64,000 nt of DNA. It comes from Shewanella piezotolerans WP3 (lineage in GTDB: Bacteria; Pseudomonadota; Gammaproteobacteria; Enterobacterales; Shewanellaceae). Numbering within the stretch: position 1 is the first letter of the stretch; each line of letters begins with the position of its first letter. Where the stretch lies: contig NC_011566.1 in NCBI RefSeq assembly GCF_000014885.1, positions 1,116,001-1,180,000 of the forward strand, given 5' to 3'. The notes under the pieces were generated by a model, which ran no database searches, was not told the DNA's origin, and saw only the letters and a program-made list of their open reading frames with translations. Below, one piece after another: positions 35,462-44,366 of this stretch. A program made the position numbers and the translations under genes.

Positions 35462-36220
35462 TTACCGCTCAAGCTGCTGTATAAAGTAACAGGTCAGCTT
35501 TATCGACACATGAGCAGTGAAGATGCCTAAGGTCGCGCCGGCGACGAGGTCGCCTAAGTAATGATAATTTTGCCCTAACTGGCCTACAATTGCGCCTAGC
35601 ATCGCCAATATCCACACGATTTTAAGCTGTGGGAAACGCCACCAAAACACGCTCACCAGTGCGTAAGTAAATAGAGCATGGCCCGAGGGGAATGAGTTGT
35701 AAGCTAGACCCTCTGCGAATGGGTGAAAGCCTTCAATGCCGTCGTTGATCCAAGAGGGATTGCTACCAGTGTCTGTATGAATCCATGTCTCTGGCCAAGT
35801 ACGGCCAAAAATGAATTTGGCTCCAAGACGAAAGGTCGTCGCAAGGATTAAAGTTATGCCTAAGCTAAACGCTAGGCTTGAGAAGTGCTTTCGACCTTTT
35901 GAGGTCAAACAGCTGATGATGACCAAAGCCGAAAGTATTTCAAATAGCAGAGGCATTTGGCTTAAAGGCTTAAAAATATGGCTGGCGTGGCTGTTTTGAT
36001 GCATCCAAGTGGCGATATTCCGGTCAAGAAACATGACGCTAAATACGGTGAGCGATACTGCGGCAAGATACAACCAAATATGAGTTCTAGTACTCATATT
36101 TGAGGCTGGGCTTACTGGTAGTGACAATTTCGCAAGAGCTAATCTAATCATACTCATCAAAGGCTTAGCGTTAAAGTTTTTTGGTGCATAGAGTTTAGGG
36201 ACTGATACTGATAAGTACAA
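35462..36220 (-). CDS. PAP2-superfamily phosphatase
   Basis: Membrane phosphatase of the type 2 phosphatidic acid phosphatase family, acting on lipid phosphates or undecaprenyl pyrophosphate. The 252-aa frame shows the three motifs: K-F-I-F-G-R-T-W-P (motif 1), F-P-S-G-H-A (motif 2) and N-Y-H-Y-L-G-D (motif 3, with His and Asp but Asn/Tyr in place of the usual S-R). Five or six membrane segments are visible. The start is uncertain. The TTG at 36220 has AAGGA upstream, while ATGs at 36157 or 36097 give more typical N-termini but lack a clear ribosome site. The specific substrate is unknown. Confidence 0.88.
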   Translation of the reverse strand: MYLSVSVPKLYAPKNFNAKPLMSMIRLALAKLSLPVSPASNMSTRTHIWLYLAAVSLTVFSVMFLDRNIATWMHQNSHASHIFKPLSQMPLLFEILSALVIISCLTSKGRKHFSSLAFSLGITLILATTFRLGAKFIFGRTWPETWIHTDTGSNPSWINDGIEGFHPFAEGLAYNSFPSGHALFTYALVSVFWWRFPQLKIVWILAMLGAIVGQLGQNYHYLGDLVAGATLGIFTAHVSIKLTCYFIQQLER

Positions 36221-36279
36221 GTAACAATCCTTGCCAAAGCCCTAGTGTTTCCTTAGTCAACATCTTGAGCATACAGCGG

Positions 36280-36384
36280 CTATTTTTTTGTGGACGCTTT
36301 CATCGCAATAGAGAGGCAAACTGCAGCGCCGCCCCAAGTGATTATCAATGCCAATATCATCATTATCATTGCGCCTGTACTCAT
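36280..36384 (-). CDS. MetS-like small subunit of the NSS transporter (34 aa)
   Basis: A 34-codon frame beginning MSTGAMIMMILALIITWGGA and ending in a Lys-rich tail. It is one membrane helix followed by A-V-C-L-S-I-A-M-K. This matches the short MetS-type subunits that accompany NSS amino-acid transporters such as MetP of Corynebacterium. Its ATG overlaps the TGA of the transporter (ATGA), so translation is coupled. It is too short for routine gene finding, yet the overlap, hydrophobicity and context make it convincing. Confidence 0.85.
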   Translation of the reverse strand: MSTGAMIMMILALIITWGGAAVCLSIAMKASTKK

Positions 36385-37880
36385 GGTTTACGCTCCTCAG
36401 GTAGGTGCAGGTTAGATACAAGACCAATAAAAATTGCGCAAAAAAGCATGACAGCGATAAGGCCCCAACCTAAAAACAGTTGATCGGCAACAGGGTAATC
36501 GCCGTAGCCATTTTGAATGGTGTTGATAAGGTTTTTGAAAAGGATCCCCGCTAGCATGACCGGGCTAATAAAGCGTAAGCAGATGACGAGCCATTGACCT
36601 ACGTTAAACTCACTACAGTGGTTGACGTATTCGCGTACATTAGCCAGTTTAAACAACCAACCCATAATAAGCAGCTCTATCAAGCAACTTGTTAGCAGTG
36701 CGACATTATTAATAAAGTAATCGACTAGATCGAGCAGCAGCAAGCCGCCATTGGTAGAAAACGCCAGAGAGGTGACATAACCAAGACCACAGACTAGTAG
36801 TGCGGCTTTTTTTCTTGAGATATTCACTTTATCGATGACGGCGGATACCACAGCCTCAATAATTGATATGTGTGAACTGAGCCCCGCTACCACCAGTGCT
36901 AAAAAGAACAGTGGCCCAAGAATATAAGGTATAGGTAGCAAATTAATAGCGGCAGGGATGGTGACAAAGGCCAGCCCAACGCCAGAGGTTACAACCTCTG
37001 TGATCGGTTTAGATTGTTCTGCTGCCATATAGCCAAGAACCGCGAAAATCATGATACCGCCAAGAATGGAGAAACCGCAGTTTATTAATACGGTCATAAA
37101 GGCATTGTTATTGATATCTGACTTTTCAGGCAGGTAACTTGAGTAAGCAATCATTATCGCGAAGCCGACACTCAAGGTGAAGAATATCTGTCCATAAGCC
37201 GCCGACCACACCTTGGCATCTAGAATCTTGCTGAAATCGGGTCGAAACAGATAATCTAATCCCTCTAATGCACCGGGCAGCATAATGATGCGACCTATCA
37301 GCAATAACACCATAATAAACAGTAGTGGCATCATAATTTTACTAGCACGTTCAATACCAGCTTTAACACCTGAATAAACCGCCAAGCTGGTAATGGCCCA
37401 GGCTAGGGTCATTGGCAGTGCGATATGAAACTGAAAGTCACCTAGTTTAGTCGGCGAGTTGTCACCTAGCTGCAGGTAACTTTTAAAGAAAAATTCATTT
37501 GTATCGGCTCCCCAACTTTGTGTGACTGAGAAAACCAGATAAGACATGGCCCAACCGATGATAGCCACATAATAAACGGCAATGACTGCGGCAATGAACA
37601 CCTGAAACCAACCTAACCACTCCAGCCTAAGGCCAATACTTTGTCCAAGCTTGGCAAATACTTTAGGGGCTGCTCCGCGGTATTTATGGCCGAGGCTAAA
37701 CTCCATTATCATAAATGGGATCCCGGCAGAGAGCATGGCAAAGAGGTAAGGAATGAAAAACGCACCACCGCCATTTTCATAAGCCATGTAGGGGAAACGC
37801 CAGATATTGCCCAAGCCAATTGCTGAGCCGACGGCGGCAAGAATAAAGCCTGTTCTTGAGTTCCATTGTTCTCTTTGCAT
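36381..37880 (-). CDS. Sodium-dependent transporter of the NSS/SNF family
   Basis: 499-aa Na+ symporter with about twelve membrane helices. The family N-terminus is clear: W-N-S-R-T-G-F-I-L-A-A-V-G-S-A-I-G-L-G-N-I-W-R-F-P-Y (quoted as a motif), where helix 1 unwinds at the sodium and substrate sites, followed by G-G-G-A-F-F-I-P-Y. The substrate is unknown; amino acids such as alanine or methionine are usual for bacterial members with a MetS subunit. A coupled 34-aa MetS-like gene follows (36280-36384). The ATG at 37880 is preferred to the TTG one codon before. Confidence 0.93.
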   Translation of the reverse strand: MQREQWNSRTGFILAAVGSAIGLGNIWRFPYMAYENGGGAFFIPYLFAMLSAGIPFMIMEFSLGHKYRGAAPKVFAKLGQSIGLRLEWLGWFQVFIAAVIAVYYVAIIGWAMSYLVFSVTQSWGADTNEFFFKSYLQLGDNSPTKLGDFQFHIALPMTLAWAITSLAVYSGVKAGIERASKIMMPLLFIMVLLLIGRIIMLPGALEGLDYLFRPDFSKILDAKVWSAAYGQIFFTLSVGFAIMIAYSSYLPEKSDINNNAFMTVLINCGFSILGGIMIFAVLGYMAAEQSKPITEVVTSGVGLAFVTIPAAINLLPIPYILGPLFFLALVVAGLSSHISIIEAVVSAVIDKVNISRKKAALLVCGLGYVTSLAFSTNGGLLLLDLVDYFINNVALLTSCLIELLIMGWLFKLANVREYVNHCSEFNVGQWLVICLRFISPVMLAGILFKNLINTIQNGYGDYPVADQLFLGWGLIAVMLFCAIFIGLVSNLHLPEERKP

Positions 37881-38022
37881 CAAGCGCGCCTTTTGTCTTT
37901 CCGGCTAAGTCTGTCGGTAGGGAGTAATGGCTTAATTTTAGTCGGAATTCAGAATATTGCTTGGAAGCTGCAAAGACAGGGTTTGGCAATGATGGTACAA
38001 ATAATCTAACGAAGGATGAGCA

Positions 38023-38985
38023 TTAAGCGTTGCTCAAATAGCCTTGTTCTAGCGTTGTAATGCTGGCTAATAGCTGCTGATTTATCTCTGCACGGAGCGC
38101 ATGCCTGCTTGCCATCTGCACCACAAAACCATTAATTGATTCAATTTCGGTTTTACGTTGGTGATGAACATCTTGATGCATTGAAGAGTAGTTTGCTGCA
38201 GTCAGCTCGATGACTTGGTAAACCCGAGTTAGTAGCCCCTCTAAATCAAGCACAATTGATTCAGCTGCTGCAACTTGTGCTAGTTCAGTCACCGCCGCAG
38301 TGATAGTGTTTCGATACTGGGCTGCAGCCAGTTCTCCATTACGACAATCATGTATTGCTGTCATTGGGTTGATAGCGACATTAATTGCCAATTTTTGCCA
38401 AAGCATGGGCAATATATCTTCAAACCACTGGCTTTGTGGAATGTTTGATAATAGCGAACTTTTGATTGTTTCACTCATCAGGGGGCCTGTGAAATGACCC
38501 AGTTGAGTAACTCCTTGGCCTGTTTGTTGAGTGTGCCATGTTGATTTTTTCAACGCGCCTTGGGAGGTCGTACCTAAGCTTAAACCTTGTCCATTTAGCA
38601 TGTTGTTGACCTCTAAATGTGGTCCCATGCCATTATGCAATAATAAAATGTGACAATCGTGATTAAGTAACTTAATGATAGGTTTAAGTGCAGCCACTAC
38701 TTGATAGGCTTTTACGCAAACAATGAGCAGCTTTGTATTTACTAGCTGCAGGGACCAATCATTACGGCCTACAATCATCGCGGTGCAAGTTGTTTGCTGT
38801 TGCGCTAGATTGGTATAGGTAACGGCTTGTTGCTGCGATTTTTCAGTGCGGCCAATGAAGTTAACTTGAGTCTTTGAGCTGGAGAGCTGTTGATAAATGA
38901 GTTGCCCAATCGCACCAGCACCAATAATAGATACCTGAGGTAACTGGTGGTTTTTGATTACTGAATAATAGCGATTAGCATTCAT
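38023..38985 (-). CDS. panE: 2-dehydropantoate 2-reductase PanE (ApbA)
   Basis: NADPH-dependent reduction of ketopantoate to pantoate for coenzyme A synthesis. The 320-aa protein has an N-terminal Rossmann motif (I-I-G-A-G-A-I-G-Q-L) about 20 residues in, and C-V-K-A-Y-Q, where the catalytic lysine region sits. H-N-G-M-G is next, followed by the C-terminal helical domain (W-Q-K-L-A-I-N-V-A-I-N-P and E-I-E-S-I-N-G). The first ~15 residues extend beyond the usual start, so a slightly later start is possible. Confidence 0.92.
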   Translation of the reverse strand: MNANRYYSVIKNHQLPQVSIIGAGAIGQLIYQQLSSSKTQVNFIGRTEKSQQQAVTYTNLAQQQTTCTAMIVGRNDWSLQLVNTKLLIVCVKAYQVVAALKPIIKLLNHDCHILLLHNGMGPHLEVNNMLNGQGLSLGTTSQGALKKSTWHTQQTGQGVTQLGHFTGPLMSETIKSSLLSNIPQSQWFEDILPMLWQKLAINVAINPMTAIHDCRNGELAAAQYRNTITAAVTELAQVAAAESIVLDLEGLLTRVYQVIELTAANYSSMHQDVHHQRKTEIESINGFVVQMASRHALRAEINQQLLASITTLEQGYLSNA

Positions 38986-39019
38986 TTCTAGTTAGACTCT
39001 TTGAATAAACAGCGCATTG

Positions 39020-39427
39020 TTAACTGGCACTATTGTCAACAAATCTGCTGGCTTTGAAGTATCTGTTATATAGCCACTGGGTAAAGTAAAACAACAGGAT
39101 ACCAATCATGTCTGCGATAACATCGGCAAAAGAGGCGCTACGATAAGAGAGTTGTGATTGAACCATTTCGATAAAAATAGCATAGAAAGCTAACACAATA
39201 GCCAATATGTACCATCTGGGCTTAAAGGCGAAGTAGGTTAAGTATGAGAGAACAAAAAAGCTACCTATATGACCAATTTTATCAAAGTGAGGGATGGTGT
39301 TGATGTTGTAGCTTGGCTTTGAAAAAACCAAGTAACTGACAACCACTAAGGTTATCGCTAGGGCTAGCTTGAATATATTCTGTCGATTGATCACATCATA
39401 CACACTAAAGATATTTGTTGTCATCAT
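39020..39427 (-). CDS. VanZ-like family membrane protein
   Basis: About 135-aa protein with four hydrophobic segments. The VanZ-like signature is H-F-D-K-I-G-H in the first third, followed by E-M-V-Q-S-Q and R-S-A-S-F-A-D-V-I-A-D-M-I-G. VanZ gives low-level teicoplanin resistance in enterococci, but the role of proteobacterial members is unknown. An in-frame TTG at 39454 would add nine residues; neither start has a good ribosome site. Confidence 0.82.
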   Translation of the reverse strand: MMTTNIFSVYDVINRQNIFKLALAITLVVVSYLVFSKPSYNINTIPHFDKIGHIGSFFVLSYLTYFAFKPRWYILAIVLAFYAIFIEMVQSQLSYRSASFADVIADMIGILLFYFTQWLYNRYFKASRFVDNSAS

Positions 39428-39552
39428 AGAAAAATAGCCGATTAAAGTCACCAATAACTATGCTTACTATCAATTTAATCTTGATCGGCTCTTCAAGTCG
39501 CCGCTGTTCGTGGGGTAAAATACGCTCAAATTAACCTTTAAGAGCCAAACGC

Positions 39553-40038
39553 ATGCCTTCAATGGATATTGTTTCAGAAGTGAATGAAGTCGAATTACGT
39601 AACGCTGTAGACAACTCGGTACGCGAATTAAAGAGCCGTTTCGATTTTCGTGGCAAAGAAGCGAGCATCGAGTATAAAGATCACGTGGTAACGCTGTCTG
39701 CTGAAGATGACTTTCAATGCCAGCAGTTGGTCGATATTCTGCGTATGCAGATGAGCAAGCGAAATGTCGATCCTAAGTCGATGGATGTTGATGACAAAGC
39801 GGTACATAGCGGTAAAACCTTCTCTTTACGAGTGAAGTTTAAAGAGGGTATCGAGACGTTAATTGCTAAGAAATTGGTTAAGCTGATAAAAGATAGCAAA
39901 CTTAAAGTACAGTCCTCAATTCAAGGAGACTCTGTACGGGTAACAGGTAAGAAGCGTGATGATCTACAAGCTGTAATGGCTTTAGCTCGTGAAGCTGACC
40001 TTGGCCAGCCGTTTCAATTTAATAATTTTCGCGATTAA
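39553..40038 (+). CDS. yajQ: YajQ-family nucleotide-binding protein
   Basis: 161-aa protein starting MPSMDIVSEVNEVELRNAVD, followed by R-F-D-F-R-G. It consists of the two ferredoxin-like half-domains of the YajQ/UPF0234 family. A Xanthomonas homologue binds cyclic di-GMP, and whether this one does is unknown. It is complete in length. It is monocistronic, divergent from the VanZ-like gene and convergent with ampG. Confidence 0.95.
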   Translation: MPSMDIVSEVNEVELRNAVDNSVRELKSRFDFRGKEASIEYKDHVVTLSAEDDFQCQQLVDILRMQMSKRNVDPKSMDVDDKAVHSGKTFSLRVKFKEGIETLIAKKLVKLIKDSKLKVQSSIQGDSVRVTGKKRDDLQAVMALAREADLGQPFQFNNFRD

Positions 40039-40103
40039 CCTATTTGACGCAGACTAACGCACTAAATAGGTTCGTCTGCATCGACAGTTCAAAGAGCTCA
40101 CAG

Positions 40104-41525
40104 TTAACTGCTGAGTTCTTTTTGTTGCGCTAAATCTTCAGTTGAAACCGTGTTTGTATGTGGGACATATTTTTGTACCAGGATAATTAGGCCTAGCACT
40201 GGGAAACCGATTAAGCTGGCACCGATAAAGAAGCTGACGTAATCATAGGCATCGATATAAGCGCCAGAGAAGCCGGCAACAAACTTAGGAAACAGCAACA
40301 TAATTGAGGATAATAACGCATATTGTGTAGCGCTGTATCCAGTACTCGTCAGACTCGATAGGTAAGCGATAAAGGCCGCAGTGGCGACGCCCCCACTAAA
40401 ATTATCGACTGAGATCGCCAGCGTTAAAAACGGCACGTTATAACCAAGTACCGCTTGATAAGCAAACAGTAAGTTGGTAGTCGCTACGAGAAACGCACCC
40501 AAAAACAACGTTTTCATGGTGCCATATTTAGCAACCAATAGTCCGCCAGCCCCTGCGCCCACAAGGGTCATAATCAGACCGTAGACTTTACTTAAAGTCG
40601 CAATTTCCGCTTTAGAGAATCCCATATCGACGTAAAATACGTTAGCCATTACGCCCATAACGATATCTGAGATGCGATAGGTAGAGATTAATAACAAGAT
40701 CAGCAATGCGCTTTTGCCGTAGCGTTTAAAGAAATCAAGAAAAGGCAATACGCTTGCGGTGTATAGCCAAGATAGAGCGCCAGCTAGTACTCGCGGGTAT
40801 CGCTGTGAAAACTTTTGTTTAAGCTCAGCTTCTTTTGCATCAGCCTCTTTAGCTTCTACTTGCGGTTCGGCACTAAACAGGGTGGTGATAATACCTATCG
40901 ACATTAGGCCTGCCATTGCTAAATAAGCTGTTTGCCAAGATTCGAGGCTATAAGCCTCGCTGCTGGGTTCAACCCAGGCTGCAATCGTTAATGCGCCCGC
41001 GGTCGCGATAATCATCGCACTGCGATAACCCACTTGGTAGGCGGCAGCTAATGCTGCTTGCATCTTTTCTGAAGCGGATTCAATTCTAAATGCATCGATA
41101 ACAATGTCTTGTGTTGCTGAGGCAAAAGCAACCATCAGGGCAAATAGTGCAAGCTTATCAATATCGACCAAGGGATCACTTTGACTCATTCCTATGATGG
41201 CAAGCACCAAAGTCAGTTGCGCGAAAATCATCCAGCCTCGGCGGCGACCTAAAAAGCGGGTAAATAAGGGTAATGACATACGATCAACGAGTGGCGACCA
41301 TGCCCATTTAAAACCATAAACTAAAGCTATCCAGCTGAAGTAACCGATAGCGGTTCTATCAACTCCCGCTTCTCTGAGCCAAAAAGATAATGTTGAAAAA
41401 ACCAGCATCAAGGGTAAGCCTGCAGAAAAACCAAGCAGCAACAGGCTCAGCACCCGTTTATGGCAGTAGATGGAGAGTGAATCTTTAATGCGTTGGAAAT
41501 AGGAGAGCTTGGTTACTGAAGGCAT
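40104..41525 (-). CDS. ampG: Muropeptide permease AmpG (major facilitator)
   Basis: Imports anhydro-muropeptides from the periplasm for cell-wall recycling. The 473-aa protein has the twelve-helix MFS layout. Family segments include G-F-S-A-G-L-P-L-M-L, W-L-R-E-A-G-V-D-R-T-A-I-G-Y-F, W-A-P/S-P-L-V-D-R, A-T-Q-D-I-V-I-D-A-F-R (helix 4) and A-T-A-A-F-I-A-Y-L-S. yajG, the usual ampG neighbour in enterobacteria, lies two genes away (42793). AmpG activity also affects beta-lactamase induction where ampR/ampC exist; none are in the window. Confidence 0.95.
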   Translation of the reverse strand: MPSVTKLSYFQRIKDSLSIYCHKRVLSLLLLGFSAGLPLMLVFSTLSFWLREAGVDRTAIGYFSWIALVYGFKWAWSPLVDRMSLPLFTRFLGRRRGWMIFAQLTLVLAIIGMSQSDPLVDIDKLALFALMVAFASATQDIVIDAFRIESASEKMQAALAAAYQVGYRSAMIIATAGALTIAAWVEPSSEAYSLESWQTAYLAMAGLMSIGIITTLFSAEPQVEAKEADAKEAELKQKFSQRYPRVLAGALSWLYTASVLPFLDFFKRYGKSALLILLLISTYRISDIVMGVMANVFYVDMGFSKAEIATLSKVYGLIMTLVGAGAGGLLVAKYGTMKTLFLGAFLVATTNLLFAYQAVLGYNVPFLTLAISVDNFSGGVATAAFIAYLSSLTSTGYSATQYALLSSIMLLFPKFVAGFSGAYIDAYDYVSFFIGASLIGFPVLGLIILVQKYVPHTNTVSTEDLAQQKELSS

Positions 41526-41670
41526 ATGCTTGCTTAACGAGTAAAGATAGAGCTAGCTTACGGTGCGGTGAGTTTGGGTTCAAGGAAATAATATAGATCT
41601 GACTCGCTAACTGTCTATTGAAACTCGTGTAACTGACTAATTGTGCGATGGTGAAAAGGCTTGGCCCACT

Positions 41671-41700
41671 AAAAAGCCCAAACCGAATAGGTTTGGGCTT
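41671..41700 (-). terminator. Terminator after the 106-aa hypothetical gene
   Basis: On minus, AAGCCCAAACC-tattc-GGTTTGGGCTTTTT. Strong stem and T-run. Confidence 0.88.
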
Positions 41701-41735
41701 GGGGTGTAGCTTTTAGTTTTAGCTTTAGATAAGAA

Positions 41736-42056
41736 CTAAGGCCTGATCCCTACACATCCTTGAGGAATTTGACCACCAATACTGAGGTAGTCGCAACAGT
41801 CGTCTACTTGTTGCCTCAAGAACTGATTACCTCTGATGGCCCAGCAGGGCCATCTATCAAAGGCATGCAGTAGGTGCCAAAACACACGTTCCATATCCGT
41901 TTGCGCATCACCCTGATGGTCATACATCTGCCATTCTTCTAGGGTGTCCCATAGATATAGCTGGATTTCATTGAAATCGAGTTGATTACTCAAAAAAGCT
42001 TTTCCGTAGAAAGCCAGCTGGGGCGCTTTATCATCAATGAACTGATTTGGTGTCAT
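41736..42056 (-). CDS. Conserved-looking hypothetical protein
   Basis: A 106-aa soluble, acidic protein rich in Trp, Gln and Asp. It contains W-H-L-L-H-A-F-D-R-W-P, a C-C pair and a C-terminal G-G-Q-I-P-Q-G-C. A strong AGGAGG ribosome site precedes the ATG and a good terminator follows, so it is a real one-gene unit. There is no signal peptide or membrane helix. I do not recognise the family and assign no function. Confidence 0.8.
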   Translation of the reverse strand: MTPNQFIDDKAPQLAFYGKAFLSNQLDFNEIQLYLWDTLEEWQMYDHQGDAQTDMERVFWHLLHAFDRWPCWAIRGNQFLRQQVDDCCDYLSIGGQIPQGCVGIRP

Positions 42057-42162
42057 TGAACCGCCTCCTTTTGCTTTAGCAATATCAGTATAGAACTACT
42101 TTTAGATCTTTTGCTCAATATTTTTTAGATATTTTATAAAATATCCGCAAATTATTGATTAG

Positions 42163-42756
42163 CTAGTCTCTAGGTAATAATGTTGCCCGCTTAAGGATGA
42201 TATCTTCAATCGGAAAGTCGGGCCATTCAAGCTTGTTATTAAACTCTGTAGGTACGAGCGCCATCGCGGCAAGTATCTCCATGCCTGAGGTGACTTCACC
42301 AAATACTGCGTAGCCCCAGCGACGTGAAGAGGGATCAAGCTTTTCATTATCTACCACGTTAAAGTAAAACTGGCTGGTGGCGGTATGTGGCTCATTTTCG
42401 CGGGCCATGGCAATTGTACCTGTGAGATTAGATAGACCATTGCCTGATTCGTTGACGATAGGCTTATCTGTTGGGCGCTCCTCTTTATTTAAGTCCAACC
42501 CTCCACCCTGCACGACGAAATCTGCAATAACACGGTGGAACAGCGTATTGTCGTAGTGACCCTTCACCACATAAGTAAGAAAGTTATCAACGGTAAGCGG
42601 TGCTCGGGTTCTATCGAGCTCAACCACAATTTTTCCCATGCTAGTATCAAATTCAACCTGTGGGTAAAGCGTATTGGGTTGAATATCAACGGCATTGGCA
42701 AGAGGTGTAAGTACAATTGCGATTAGGCTAATACATTTTATCATCCAAGATTTCAT
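42163..42756 (-). CDS. Peptidyl-prolyl cis-trans isomerase, cyclophilin type, periplasmic
   Basis: 197-aa protein with a signal peptide (~1-22, N-A-V-D) and a cyclophilin domain: V-E-L-D-R-T-R-A-P-L-T-V-D-N-F, F-H-R-V-I-A-D-F-V-V-Q-G-G with the catalytic Arg, M-A-R and F-G-E-V-T-S-G-M. It assists folding of exported proteins; it resembles PpiA but is not clearly that orthologue. It lies downstream of the YajG-like gene on the same strand with a 36-bp gap, so they are likely co-transcribed. Confidence 0.93.
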   Translation of the reverse strand: MKSWMIKCISLIAIVLTPLANAVDIQPNTLYPQVEFDTSMGKIVVELDRTRAPLTVDNFLTYVVKGHYDNTLFHRVIADFVVQGGGLDLNKEERPTDKPIVNESGNGLSNLTGTIAMARENEPHTATSQFYFNVVDNEKLDPSSRRWGYAVFGEVTSGMEILAAMALVPTEFNNKLEWPDFPIEDIILKRATLLPRD

Positions 42757-42792
42757 AATCTTCCTTTACTGTATCTATGAGTATTGCGGTAT

Positions 42793-43359
42793 TTATTGCT
42801 GAATGAACTGATTTAGTTCTGGGTCGTTAATAATATCGTGGGTTAACTCACCGAGTAACTTGTTCATTTCCAGCTCTAGAGTGGCAAAATCGGCGCTGAA
42901 CGGTCCTTTCAACAAGCCTTTAGCGCGGTATCGTTTGGTCAAAGATTGATTACTGTTTTGTGCAATAACATTGATAACGATTTGGCTATTAGCCTCAAAG
43001 CCAAAGGTGCCTTCATCAACGTCGGTGAGTAACTGTTCTAGCTGGATCTGCAGGTGTTTAACTGAACTAGGATCGACGCGGTAACCTGCTTGTGAAAATC
43101 CATCCCTAAACACTTGATCTATCTGTACTCGGGGGGCTTCACTCGGGCTCACAAGGCGAGCGGCTTTATCACCATCGTTAAATCTAACAATAAAATTGGC
43201 TGAACGAGTATCAATGGTATCTACAGCGATGGGCAGTTCAATATCTGTTTGCTGGATAATATTTGGAACTTCAGGGTTTAATGCAATATGAGTTGGTGCC
43301 TGACTGGCGCAACCGATAACGGTAAATGCTGCGGCTATCACTAAAATAAGAGGTTTCAT
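42793..43359 (-). CDS. yajG: YajG-like lipoprotein
   Basis: About 188-aa lipoprotein: signal peptide with lipobox V-I-G-C near residue 17, then a YajG domain (F-I-V-R-F-N-D-G-D, V-F-R-D-G-F-S-Q-A-G-Y). In enterobacteria yajG is directly upstream of ampG; here a cyclophilin and a hypothetical gene lie between them, but all are on the same strand. The ATG at 43359 gives the expected short n-region. A TTG at 43377 would add six residues. Function unknown. Confidence 0.85.
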   Translation of the reverse strand: MKPLILVIAAAFTVIGCASQAPTHIALNPEVPNIIQQTDIELPIAVDTIDTRSANFIVRFNDGDKAARLVSPSEAPRVQIDQVFRDGFSQAGYRVDPSSVKHLQIQLEQLLTDVDEGTFGFEANSQIVINVIAQNSNQSLTKRYRAKGLLKGPFSADFATLELEMNKLLGELTHDIINDPELNQFIQQ

Positions 43360-43583
43360 TTTCACTGTTTTTGTCAAAAGTTAGATGGCATCAGCATACC
43401 AGAACAGGATCTGAATTCCACAGTTGAGATAACTTTTGATGCGTTAGCGCTTTAGGCTGATTTTTTGGTGGATTCTGTTGTAAATATCGATATATGATGC
43501 AATTGCAGTGTAAGTAAACTGTTTGTTTATTAATAGATTAGTAGATTTAACTACGTATCTTAAAGTGTATTAAGGGAATCAAT

Positions 43584-44147
43584 ATGCGTATTTTAACATT
43601 CGTTGTCGCGGGGTTATTGAGTTGTGGTGCTATGGCTGCTCAAGGCGAACATGTTGTTGGTGGTAGTGTGGGCTATGGTTTTAATGATTTTGATGGGTTA
43701 GCGGATGATGACTCAGGCGATGGTGATAACTTTGTTTATGACCTCTACTATCGCTATATGTGGCACGATAACTTTGGTGTTGAAGCGGGCTACTTTGCAG
43801 GGGATGCTGGAATAGCCTCTGCATTTACAAGTATCTTTACTGGTATTAAGAATGTCGAGTATTCAGGTTTTAGAGCCACTCTATATGGTCAATATATGTT
43901 GTCAGAAAGAAACCGCTTATATGCCAAGTTAGGTGTGAGTGCGAATGAACTTAGCTATGAGCAAGGTCGTCCATTTTCTAGTGGCGAATTCACTAATGAA
44001 AGTGAAAGCGACCAAGATCTGTACACTGCAGTCGGTTGGGAGGTTCGGTTTCACTCCGGCTTTGGTATGAACATTGAATATCAATATATCCCTGTTCAGC
44101 AGCTAACCGCGCAGAACTTAAACTTCGGTATAAGCTATCAATTTTAG
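43584..44147 (+). CDS. Small outer-membrane beta-barrel protein
   Basis: 187-aa precursor with a cleavable signal peptide (~1-19, A-M-A-A). The mature protein of ~168 residues has alternating hydrophobic strands and ends in an aromatic strand with C-terminal F, as in eight-stranded OmpA/OmpW-like barrels. Segments such as Y-D-L-Y-Y-R-Y-M-W and F-G-V-E-A-G-Y-F recur in this group. There is no OmpA peptidoglycan domain. GGGAATC precedes the ATG. Exact family and ligand are unknown. Confidence 0.85.
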   Translation: MRILTFVVAGLLSCGAMAAQGEHVVGGSVGYGFNDFDGLADDDSGDGDNFVYDLYYRYMWHDNFGVEAGYFAGDAGIASAFTSIFTGIKNVEYSGFRATLYGQYMLSERNRLYAKLGVSANELSYEQGRPFSSGEFTNESESDQDLYTAVGWEVRFHSGFGMNIEYQYIPVQQLTAQNLNFGISYQF

Positions 44148-44167
44148 CAAGCTTAATTGAGCAAAAA

Positions 44168-44192
44168 ATGACGCCTTTACTAAAGGCGTCAC
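44168..44192 (+). terminator. Weak hairpin after the beta-barrel gene
   Basis: TGACGCCTTTA-c-TAAAGGCGTCA is a strong stem but is not followed by a T-run, so termination efficiency is uncertain. Confidence 0.45.
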
Positions 44193-44366
44193 ATCATTAC
44201 CTTCTCTAAAACCCCTTTTATCTTACACTGACTTTTCGGCATCCTTCTTTATCGTCAACTGGCGGTGTTTTACAGTTTGATAACAAAAAATACGCTAATC
44301 GCTTTTAACCTACGTCAGTTCCAGTTAGAGTAAAAGGTCAAATGTATACAGAGGGATGGTCTATTA

